64,000 bases of DNA from Rhodococcus sp. 1163 (GTDB lineage: Bacteria > Actinomycetota > Actinomycetes > Mycobacteriales > Mycobacteriaceae). The DNA is taken from contig NZ_MKKX01000032.1 in the NCBI RefSeq assembly GCF_002091985.1, positions 1 through 64,000 on the forward strand, given 5' to 3'. A program made the translations under genes and the position numbers. Of the stretch, positions 17,198-24,350 are shown piece after piece; within the stretch, counting starts at the first letter, position 1; each line of letters starts with the position of its first letter. Below the pieces are notes generated by a model. It did no database searches. It was not told the DNA's origin and saw only the letters and a list, made by a program, of their open reading frames with translations.

Positions 17198-17536
17198 TCA
17201 GTCCGCTCGACTGTGCCGCGACCGTGCGATCAGCCAGAACAGTCCTCCGGCAGCCGCGAATGTGGCTATGACCCCGATGATGCCAGCGACACCGGTGAGC
17301 GAATCACGGCCGCCGATGGTGTAGTCCGCCAAGGGTGTACCGGTCATTCCATGGTCGGTCGCAGACTGAGCTATGCACGATCCGGTCAGCGCCTCACCGG
17401 CGTCGGTTTCGACCACCTGGCAGCCCTGCAGAGTCGTCGAGTCCAGACCGTCGGGGTGTGAACTGGCGAAGTAGGAGACGATTCCGGCGATCAGCAGAGC
17501 CGCCACCGCGAAGCCGACGTAGAACCTGCGCGTCAT
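17198..17536 (-). CDS. PDGLE-domain small membrane protein (CbiN/NikN-like subunit)
   Basis: 112 aa with a membrane helix at each end and an extracytoplasmic region between. The family name motif is present as HPDGLD shortly after the first helix. PDGLE proteins replace or resemble CbiN/NikN, the small subunit that helps load the metal into CbiM. The ATG overlaps the cbiM stop by 4 nt. Two cysteines (QGC, GSC) lie in the external part and could pair. Confidence 0.82.
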   Translation of the reverse strand: MTRRFYVGFAVAALLIAGIVSYFASSHPDGLDSTTLQGCQVVETDAGEALTGSCIAQSATDHGMTGTPLADYTIGGRDSLTGVAGIIGVIATFAAAGGLFWLIARSRHSRAD

Positions 17537-18219
17537 ACCGCTACCTGCTTGCGAGTACGCAGGAGGTGCACCAGGTCTGGTCGCACACGCGCCACCGCGA
17601 CAACCGTCAGTGCGGTGATGATTCCTTCACCGATGCCGATGAGAGTGTGGGTGCCGAGCATGTACGCCGCGACGGTCCCGACCGAGGTCGAGGAGGCGCC
17701 GCCGAGCGAGTATTCGACGATGAACCCGGCCGACGCGGCGACCGTGCCGCACAGGGCAGCCACGAATGCGATGGTGCCGAGCCCGGCCAGGTTCTCCCGC
17801 CGAAGGATGACGCGTCGCAGTCCGACGGCAACGCCGTATCCGACGGCAACACCGATCAGTGCCATGTTGGTGATATTTGCTCCCAAGGCGCTCAATCCGC
17901 CGTCGGCGAAGAGCAGCGCTTGAACGACGAGCACTATCGACACGCAGAGTGCGCCGGTGAACGGTCCGACCAGGATGGCAGCGAGCGCGCCTCCGAGCAG
18001 GTGTCCGCTGACGCCGGGGAGGATCGGGAAGTTGACCATCTGGACGGCGAAGATGAACGCGGCGACCAGCCCGGCCATGGGCACGGTGCGCTCGTCGAGT
18101 TCCGAACGTGCCTTCCACGCACACACTCCGACACCCACGAGGGCGATGAGTCCGAACAAGAGCGAGGTCGGGAGATCGATGATGCCGTCGCTCATGTGCA
18201 TGGCGACGTTCTGGTTCAT
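17533..18219 (-). CDS. cbiM: ECF cobalt/nickel transporter substrate-binding protein (CbiM/NikM)
   Basis: 228 aa integral membrane S-component with about seven hydrophobic segments; typical stretches are NFPILPGVSGHLLGGALAA and GANITNMALIG. In characterised CbiM/NikM proteins the metal is held by the N-terminal Met-His and later histidines. Here MHMSDGIID is present but sits six codons inside the best-supported start (ATG 18217-18219, GAGGGGAGC upstream). If translation began at the ATG of MHM (18199-18201), the N-terminus would match the family rule. A 24-bp metalloregulator-like palindrome lies upstream. First gene of the ECF operon. Confidence 0.86.
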   Translation of the reverse strand: MNQNVAMHMSDGIIDLPTSLLFGLIALVGVGVCAWKARSELDERTVPMAGLVAAFIFAVQMVNFPILPGVSGHLLGGALAAILVGPFTGALCVSIVLVVQALLFADGGLSALGANITNMALIGVAVGYGVAVGLRRVILRRENLAGLGTIAFVAALCGTVAASAGFIVEYSLGGASSTSVGTVAAYMLGTHTLIGIGEGIITALTVVAVARVRPDLVHLLRTRKQVAV

Positions 18220-18280
18220 ATCGGTGTTGCTCCCCTCGGGAGCCGGAACGGTCACCAGCGAACACTAACCCCAAATTTCA

Positions 18281-18304
18281 TCATCTGCTCAATTGTTCAG
18301 ATGA
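18281..18304. promoter_or_regulatory. Metalloregulator-like operator upstream of cbiM
   Basis: A 24-bp imperfect palindrome, TCATCTG-n2-CAATTG-n2-CAGATGA (20 of 24 positions symmetric). The half TTGTTCAGATGA resembles ArsR/SmtB-type operators (TGTTCA cores). It lies about 60 bp before cbiM and about 180 bp past the... minus-strand SulP gene end side, so it most likely controls metal uptake. Regulator not in the window. Confidence 0.5.
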
Positions 18305-18347
18305 CTTTTCGAAGCACCACCAGAGACGGCGTCTTCGTTCGGGCCGA

Positions 18348-20066
18348 TCACGGTTTCTCCACGCGCCGCTGGAAGTCCTCCACGGCTGCTTCGACTGTGG
18401 GATAGAAACGCGAGGTGTCGAATCTGCCGCCCACCCCGAAACGGATGAGTCGATCCTTGATCGGGCCCTTCATCTCGGCAAATATCAACCGAATCCCGCG
18501 GCTCGCCAAATTCTGATCGAGGTCGACGAGTTCGTCGACGGCGGTGGTATCTAGTCCGGTGATGGGCTCGGCGGCGATGACTACCCACTCGACCGGGGAC
18601 GGCGCATCCGCCACCACCGAACGTACGTACTGATCGAAGATCTCACCGTTCGCGAAGAAGAGCGGCGCGTCGAAGCGAACCATGGCCAGCCCTGGGATGC
18701 GCTGCCCGTCCGGATGCCGCTCGATGTCGTGGAAGCCGGGGCGGTCGGACGTGCGGACGAGCTCGGTGCGGTACGGCTGCCATGCCCGTACGACCACCGC
18801 GAGGAACGAAAGACCTATCGCGACGAGGATGCCCTGCAGCACGCCGACTAGGGCGACCCCGAGGAAGGTGGCTGCGGCGAGACCGAATTCGACACGGCTC
18901 ATATGCCACATGCGGACCATGCCGCGCACGTCGATCAGCGCCCCGGCCGCGATGATCACCACCGCCCCGAGAGTCGCATCGGGCAGATACGCGGTGACGC
19001 CGGGTGCAACGAGGACGAAGAGCAGGACGGCCAGCGCTCCCACCACGCCCGCCAGTTGGGTGCGGGCACCGCTCTGTTCGGCCACCGGGGTCCGCGAGCC
19101 GCTGGCCGAGATGGGGAAACCGCCGAACAATCCACCGGCGATGTTGGCGACACCGATTGCCTTCATTTCGGTACTACCGTTCACGTCCTCACCATGCCTT
19201 GCCGCGAACGTGCGAGAGAGCACACCGGTGTCGGCGAACGCGATCAGCGCGATCGCTGCTGCTGGTCCGATCAGATGTCCTACATCTCGCCAGTCGACGC
19301 CGCCGAACGACGGCAGCGGAAGCCCGGCCGGTAATGCGCCGACCATCTCGATGTCTTCGGTGAGTCCGAGTATCGCCGACAGGACGATCGACCCGATCAC
19401 GGCGACCAGAACCCCGGGGACGCGGTGGACCCATCGTTCGAAGATCGGGATGACGGCAAGCGAGGTGATTCCCACGGCGGCTGCCATGGGATCGATGTCG
19501 CCCGCCGCGACCGATTGCGCGGTCTCCTTGGCCTGGCCGAGGACGCCGGACGCATCGACGGAGAACCCGAGCAGCTTGGGTATCTGCCCGATGACGACGA
19601 TGAGCGCGATCGCGTTGAGGTAGCCGAGCCTGATGGGTTTGGAGAGCAGTTCGGTCACGAACCCGAGCCGAAGGAATCCGCCGAGCACGAGGATCAGGCC
19701 GACGAGAACTCCTAGAATCCCGGCCAGCGCGAGCGCGCTCTTCGGGTCGTCGGTCACTGCCAGCGGGATTACCGCTGCCGCGATGAGGGGCGCAAGCGAA
19801 GAGTCGGGACCGAGAACGAGAATTTTCGACGGCCCCACGATGGCATAAGCGAGTAGGGGCACGATCGTGGCGTACAGCCCGGCGTAGGCGGGCAACCCGG
19901 CCGCCTGTGCGTACCCCATCCCGGCCGGGATCAGTAGGGCGGTGAGGACCAGACCGGCCGTGATGTCGCTGCGCAGCCATGCGCGCTGGTAGGTCCTGGC
20001 CGTCGCGATACCCGGCAGCCGGCCGAGACCAGCCGTCCAGGCCATGGTCCCTCCAGTCCGCGACAT
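18348..20066 (-). CDS. SulP/SLC26-family anion permease with C-terminal STAS domain
   Basis: About 572 aa. The N-terminal membrane domain has the family signature region (LIPAGMGYAQAAGLPAYAGLY) and 10-12 hydrophobic segments; the C-terminal ~120 residues form a STAS domain (GLAMVRFDAPLFFANGE, LDTTAVDELVDLD). It imports sulfate, bicarbonate or another anion. Starts are ambiguous: ATG 20066 (chosen) or ATG 20045, the latter with GGAGGG only 3 nt upstream. It overlaps nothing and follows the ABC-F gene on the same strand at 44 bp. Confidence 0.87.
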   Translation of the reverse strand: MSRTGGTMAWTAGLGRLPGIATARTYQRAWLRSDITAGLVLTALLIPAGMGYAQAAGLPAYAGLYATIVPLLAYAIVGPSKILVLGPDSSLAPLIAAAVIPLAVTDDPKSALALAGILGVLVGLILVLGGFLRLGFVTELLSKPIRLGYLNAIALIVVIGQIPKLLGFSVDASGVLGQAKETAQSVAAGDIDPMAAAVGITSLAVIPIFERWVHRVPGVLVAVIGSIVLSAILGLTEDIEMVGALPAGLPLPSFGGVDWRDVGHLIGPAAAIALIAFADTGVLSRTFAARHGEDVNGSTEMKAIGVANIAGGLFGGFPISASGSRTPVAEQSGARTQLAGVVGALAVLLFVLVAPGVTAYLPDATLGAVVIIAAGALIDVRGMVRMWHMSRVEFGLAAATFLGVALVGVLQGILVAIGLSFLAVVVRAWQPYRTELVRTSDRPGFHDIERHPDGQRIPGLAMVRFDAPLFFANGEIFDQYVRSVVADAPSPVEWVVIAAEPITGLDTTAVDELVDLDQNLASRGIRLIFAEMKGPIKDRLIRFGVGGRFDTSRFYPTVEAAVEDFQRRVEKP

Positions 20067-20110
20067 GGCACGAGTATCGACCCTGCAGTGGACCACCGTG
20101 GTGATGGGGT

Positions 20111-21661
20111 CTAGAGCTCGATCCATCGTGTCGGCGCAAGGCCACGTAGAAACGGCAGATCATGGCTGGCCACGACGAGTGCGCCCTCGTAGGTCGCCAG
20201 CGCCTCGGTGAGGTGCGCTCGGCCGGCGATATCGAGGTTGTTGGTCGGCTCGTCGAGCATGAGCAATTTCGGCGGCGGTTCGGCCAGCAGGATTCGTGCC
20301 AGCGCGGCACGTAGTCGCTCGCCGCCGGACAGGGTGGAGGTGACGGCATCCGAGTCGTGACCACGAAAGAGGAACCGGGCCAGTTGAGCGCGGATCTGTT
20401 CGTTCGACGCGTGTGGCGCGACGTCGGCGACGTTCTCGAACACTGTTCTCGATTCGTCGAAAACGTCGAGCCGTTGCGGCAGGCACTGCCACGGCACCGA
20501 GGGGCCTGCGGATTCGAGCTTTCGTAGCAGTGTCGTCTTGCCGCTGCCGTTGGGCCCGATCACCGCGATCCGATCGGGACCGACGATCTCGAGATCCTCG
20601 ATGACGACTACCTGTTGCCCCGCATGAACGTTCGTCAATGGTAGATCGATTCTTATCTCGCGGTCATCACGCAGGCGGTCCTCGGTCGCGTCGAGCATGG
20701 CCTGTGCGTCGGAAACCTTGTCCTCGTGGGCTCCGCGCAGTTTTCCGGCGGAGACCTGCGCCGCGCGCTTGCGAGCACCCATGATGATCTTCGGTTCGCG
20801 TTTCTGCTCGAACATCTTCTTGCCGTAACGAACCCGCCTGTCGATCTTCGTCCTGGTCTCGATCAATTCGCGTTTCTGTTTGCGCACATCGTTCTTGGCA
20901 TCGCTGAATGCCGCTGCCGCTGACTGCTGTTCGGCGTCGATCACCGACCGATAATGCGAGTAGTTGCCGCCGAACATCCGGATCGAGCGCACGCCGTTGC
21001 GCTCGGCGCGCACTTCGGCGGTGCTGTCCATGATGTCGAGAAGTTCGAGATCGTGGCTCGACACCACGAGGACCCCCGGAAACTCCAATACGGCAGAGTG
21101 CAACCGAGCACATGCGTCGATGTCGAGGTTGTTGGTCGGCTCGTCCAGCAGGAGCACCTCGGGTTCGGCGAGAAGTTCGGCAGTCAGTGCCAGCAGCATC
21201 GATTCCCCACCGGACAACGTACCGAGAGTGCGGTCGAGATCGGCTCGCGCGGAGACGATGCGGCCGAGTCCGAGCTTGTCGAGCACGGCCACGGCGCGGT
21301 CCTCGGCATCCCATCTGGACCCCACTGTCGAAAAGTCGGCTTCGGTTCCATCTCCGGACTCGATGCGCTGCAGTGCTTCTCGAAGTTCGCGAAGGCCGAG
21401 GATCTCGTCTACTCGCCGGCCTGGTATCGATGTCACGTCCTGCGGTAGGTAGCCGAGTTCTCCTTCGGTGCTGATCGACCCGCGCTGAGCCTGCAGCTCA
21501 CCGGCGACGAGTCGGAGGAGGGTGGATTTTCCCGATCCGTTCGATCCGACGAGACCTGTTCTACCAGAGGGGAATACGACATCGAGGCCGTCGTAGACCT
21601 GCTCGCCGTCCGGCCAGGTGAACTCGAGATCGGAAATGCGTAGGGCGGATGAAGTAGGCAT
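20111..21661 (-). CDS. ABC-F family ATPase (ribosome-associated type)
   Basis: 516 aa with two ABC domains and no membrane segment. First Walker A GSNGSGKS and signature LSGGE; second GPNGSGKT and LSGGE; both domains have the LLLDEPTNNLDI/LMLDEPTNNLDI motif. The lysine/arginine-rich linker (about residues 250-330, e.g. VRKQKRELIETRTKIDRRV) is typical. ABC-F proteins act on the ribosome as translation factors or antibiotic-protection proteins. GGAG lies 5 nt before the ATG. A 130-nt leader with inverted repeats precedes it, so attenuation control is possible. Subfamily not determined. Confidence 0.88.
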   Translation of the reverse strand: MPTSSALRISDLEFTWPDGEQVYDGLDVVFPSGRTGLVGSNGSGKSTLLRLVAGELQAQRGSISTEGELGYLPQDVTSIPGRRVDEILGLRELREALQRIESGDGTEADFSTVGSRWDAEDRAVAVLDKLGLGRIVSARADLDRTLGTLSGGESMLLALTAELLAEPEVLLLDEPTNNLDIDACARLHSAVLEFPGVLVVSSHDLELLDIMDSTAEVRAERNGVRSIRMFGGNYSHYRSVIDAEQQSAAAAFSDAKNDVRKQKRELIETRTKIDRRVRYGKKMFEQKREPKIIMGARKRAAQVSAGKLRGAHEDKVSDAQAMLDATEDRLRDDREIRIDLPLTNVHAGQQVVVIEDLEIVGPDRIAVIGPNGSGKTTLLRKLESAGPSVPWQCLPQRLDVFDESRTVFENVADVAPHASNEQIRAQLARFLFRGHDSDAVTSTLSGGERLRAALARILLAEPPPKLLMLDEPTNNLDIAGRAHLTEALATYEGALVVASHDLPFLRGLAPTRWIEL

Positions 21662-21730
21662 AGGTGCTCCAGAGGTGTGCGTGCGAGAGTGCAGGCGTAA
21701 GAAACCTCTAGAAGAGCAATGGCCTCTCCG

Positions 21731-21762
21731 AATCTGTTGGCGACAAAGGCGAAACCCAGATT
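21731..21762 (-). promoter_or_regulatory. Possible leader hairpin upstream of the ABC-F gene
   Basis: On the minus strand an AATCTG/CAGATT inverted repeat (arms 21757-21762 and 21731-21736, 20-nt spacer) lies in the 130-nt leader. A second weak AGAG/CTCT pair follows nearer the gene. A small open frame begins at ATG 21789 and runs across the leader. This fits ribosome-mediated attenuation but is weak. Confidence 0.25.
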
Positions 21763-21792
21763 AGACCGGGGTTGCCGGCCTCGCAACATTGT

Positions 21793-22335
21793 TTACGACG
21801 GGCCCTTCTTGCGTAGGTCGTCCACGGTGGTCATGGCCTCGCGTAGTTCCCCCAGCCACTCCTGAGTGTGTTCGCCGACGAGCTTGACAGCCCACGACAG
21901 AGCGTCCGCGCGAGAGCGGGCCACACCGGCGTCGACGAGCGTGTCGAGAACCTTGCGTTCGGGTTGGCGGAGCCTGGTCATCACCGGAACTGCGAGGTGG
22001 GTGAAGAGTACGGCCTCACCATCGACGGCGACGCCCCACGCGATCTTGCGGCCGTACCGTGCCTCCGCCTCGTCGGCGATCTTCATCCGGTCCTGCCGCG
22101 TCGTCTCGCGGAACCGAGCGATACGGCCCTCGGTGGTCGCTGCCGAAGCGTCGTCGGGTGTGGGGAGTTCACCGATGACGACGATCTCCTCGCGGTCTAC
22201 CTCGACGGTTGCCGCACCGGCGAACCACTCGTCGGGCAGTCGGCCGGCGAACCACTGCGCGGCATCTCCGGCGTCGGGTGCGTCGGCTTGTTGCCACCCG
22301 CCGGGGCGGCCGAACTTATGTCCTTGGTGTCTCAT
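21793..22335 (-). CDS. Conserved hypothetical protein, possible ribbon-helix-helix C-terminus
   Basis: 180 aa, soluble, no signal peptide. Not recognised as a named family. The N-terminus is Gly/Asp-rich (GRPGGWQQADAPDAGDAAQW); the middle has EEIVVIGELPTPD and GRKIAWGVAVDGEAVLFTH. The C-terminal part VLDTLVDAGVARSRADALSW looks like the helix region of ribbon-helix-helix/antitoxin-like proteins that begin with a short beta strand, here AVPVMTRL. Role unknown. It is transcribed away from the PBP gene across an 86-bp region with a TGTAA-n6-TTACA palindrome. Confidence 0.65.
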   Translation of the reverse strand: MRHQGHKFGRPGGWQQADAPDAGDAAQWFAGRLPDEWFAGAATVEVDREEIVVIGELPTPDDASAATTEGRIARFRETTRQDRMKIADEAEARYGRKIAWGVAVDGEAVLFTHLAVPVMTRLRQPERKVLDTLVDAGVARSRADALSWAVKLVGEHTQEWLGELREAMTTVDDLRKKGPS

Positions 22336-22355
22336 GTCGGACCCTTCGTTGGTTG

Positions 22356-22380
22356 TGTAAGCCTAATTACATGATTACAC
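22356..22380. promoter_or_regulatory. Palindrome between hypothetical gene and PBP gene
   Basis: TGTAA-n6-TTACA (22356-22371), with a further TTACAC (22375-22380) pairing with GTGTAA (22355-22360). The AT-rich symmetric element sits in the divergent intergenic region and could be an operator. No regulator can be assigned. Confidence 0.35.
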
Positions 22381-22421
22381 CGTAAAACTTATATTCGCCA
22401 CGTTTGAGGCATGATCGTCCC

Positions 22422-24233
22422 GTGCTCACTTCGAAGAGAACGGTGTCCGCCCTCGTTGCCGTCACCGCGCTGGTACTTGCCGGTTGCTCGGACGACGGTC
22501 CGCCGGAACCGAACACCACAGCCCAGCAGTTCGTCGACGCGGTCAACGGTGGAAATGCCGAGGCAGCCGCCGCGCTGACTACGGACCCGGCCGCCGCGGC
22601 CGCAGCACTGACGGGCCTGTACGACGGTCTGAGCGCCGGGGGGACGGTGACGGCGACACCCGATTTCACCGTCGGGGACACCTCCGAGGAGGGCGGGACG
22701 GTCACTCTGGATGCCACGTGGCGTTTCTCGACGACGCAGGACGGTACCGAGGAGCCGGACGGTGAACCGAAGCAGTGGCAATATGCGACAACTGCAACGG
22801 CCACCGAGACCGATCAGGGTTGGCGGATCGACTGGGACCCCGCCGTCTTGGCCCCGACCCTCGCGGCCGAGCGCACCATCCGGTTCACGCCGACCGATGC
22901 GCTCGTGAGCGCCAAGGTGTTCGATCGTGCCGGACGCGAATTGATGTCGCAGCAGGTAGTGACGCTCGTGAACGTCGACGCCACCGCCGATCCTGCGGCC
23001 GTCGCAGCGCTCGTGACACCGATCGTTCCGACGATCACTGCGCAGTCGATCACAGCCGACGTCGCGGGTGCGCAGGGTAAGACGGTGACTCTCGTGTCGT
23101 TGCGAGCGTCCGACGTCGATCCCATTGCCGCCCAACTCGCCGCAATGCCCGGTGTGACGCTTGCGCCGCAGGCCCGGCTCCTCACCACCGATAGCGCGCT
23201 CGCGTCACCAGCGCTGAACGGGGTATCGGAGCTGTGGCAGCAACAACTCGACGCCAACAAGGGCTGGTCCGTTCAGTCGGTCAAGGTCGACGGATCCGTG
23301 GAACCGCTGGCGGGAATCGACGCGCAGCCAGCACCGGACATCGCGACCACGCTGGACTCCGCCCTTCAGATCAAAGCCGAGAACGCTCTTGCGTCGTTGC
23401 CGCAGCAGGCGGCGATCGTCGCGTTGCAGCCCTCGACCGGCAACGTCCTCGCTGTCGCGCAGAACGCTGCGGCGGACGCCGAAGGCCCGATCGCGCTTAC
23501 GGGTCTGTATCCGCCCGGTTCGACATTCAAGACAGTGACGACGTCGGCGGCGCTGGAAGCCGGGACAGCGACCCCCGACACGATCCTGCCGTGCCCAGGG
23601 ACCGAGAACATCGAGGGCCGCCAGATTCCGAACGACGACAACTTCGATCTCGGTGACGTCCCGCTGCACACGGCATTCGCCCGATCGTGCAATACGACGA
23701 TGGGCCGCCTCGGCGTCGGACTCCCCGCCGACGGATTGCAGCAGACGGCACAGCAGTACGGCCTCGGTGTCGACTATGTGACGCCGGGGCTGACCTCGGT
23801 CACCGGCAACGTTCCTCTCGCAGCTACGCCGGCGCAACGCGTCGAATCCGCCATCGGTCAGGGGCAGGTGACGGCGTCACCGTTCGGGATGGCTTTGGTC
23901 GCGTCGTCGATCGCGAGTGGTGCGTTGAAGGCTCCGACGCTTCTCGACGGACAGCCCGGTGTAGCGAATGCGACGCCGAAACCCGTGGATCCGCAGGTAG
24001 CCGAACAGGTGAAGGCGATGATGCGCGAGACCGTCACCAATGGCACGGCCACGCAGTTGCAGGACATCCCCGGCCTACTGGGTAAAACCGGAACTGCCGA
24101 GTTCGGGCCGAACAACGAGATCGCGCACGGTTGGTTCGTCGGGATCGCGGGTGATCTTGCTTTTGCGGTCTTCGTAGCGGGTGGTCAAAGTTCGGGTCCC
24201 GCGCTCGAAGCAGCGGGTAAGCTCCTCCGATAG
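22422..24233 (+). CDS. Penicillin-binding lipoprotein, transpeptidase with MecA_N-like domain
   Basis: 603 aa if started at GTG 22422 (an upstream TTG 22404 is in frame). Lipobox LVLAGC with Cys22 places it outside the membrane. Then an NTF2-like/MecA_N domain (~residues 30-150), a dimerisation region, and a class B transpeptidase domain with intact SxxK (S367-TF-K370), SxN (S422-C-N424) and KTG (K555-T-G557). It cross-links peptidoglycan and would be a beta-lactam target. From memory it corresponds to the M. tuberculosis lipoprotein Rv2864c in length and architecture. A catalytically degenerate paralogue follows 117 bp downstream on the same strand. Confidence 0.88.
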   Translation: MLTSKRTVSALVAVTALVLAGCSDDGPPEPNTTAQQFVDAVNGGNAEAAAALTTDPAAAAAALTGLYDGLSAGGTVTATPDFTVGDTSEEGGTVTLDATWRFSTTQDGTEEPDGEPKQWQYATTATATETDQGWRIDWDPAVLAPTLAAERTIRFTPTDALVSAKVFDRAGRELMSQQVVTLVNVDATADPAAVAALVTPIVPTITAQSITADVAGAQGKTVTLVSLRASDVDPIAAQLAAMPGVTLAPQARLLTTDSALASPALNGVSELWQQQLDANKGWSVQSVKVDGSVEPLAGIDAQPAPDIATTLDSALQIKAENALASLPQQAAIVALQPSTGNVLAVAQNAAADAEGPIALTGLYPPGSTFKTVTTSAALEAGTATPDTILPCPGTENIEGRQIPNDDNFDLGDVPLHTAFARSCNTTMGRLGVGLPADGLQQTAQQYGLGVDYVTPGLTSVTGNVPLAATPAQRVESAIGQGQVTASPFGMALVASSIASGALKAPTLLDGQPGVANATPKPVDPQVAEQVKAMMRETVTNGTATQLQDIPGLLGKTGTAEFGPNNEIAHGWFVGIAGDLAFAVFVAGGQSSGPALEAAGKLLR

Positions 24234-24350
24234 GGCCCAGCAGGCAAATACCTGGTGTGGCCCAATCGTGACCGGAGTGTATGTCTGTCGTGCTTGTTAC
24301 CCTTGTGGCTACAGTGAATATTGTGACCCATGAGTTCTGGAAGGTCACTG

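Noticed and set aside
17335-18405. 356-codon plus-strand frame over cbiM
   Set aside because: Arg/Asp-rich antisense shadow of the cbiM/PDGLE genes.
20111-21661. ABC-F gene as an efflux pump ATPase
   Set aside because: Two fused ABC domains with a charged linker and no membrane partner adjacent fit ABC-F, not transport.
22349-22371. Possible IdeR/DtxR iron box (TAATTAGGCTTACAC on the minus strand)
   Set aside because: Only about 12 of 19 positions match the TTAGGTTAGGCTAACCTAA consensus; too weak to call.
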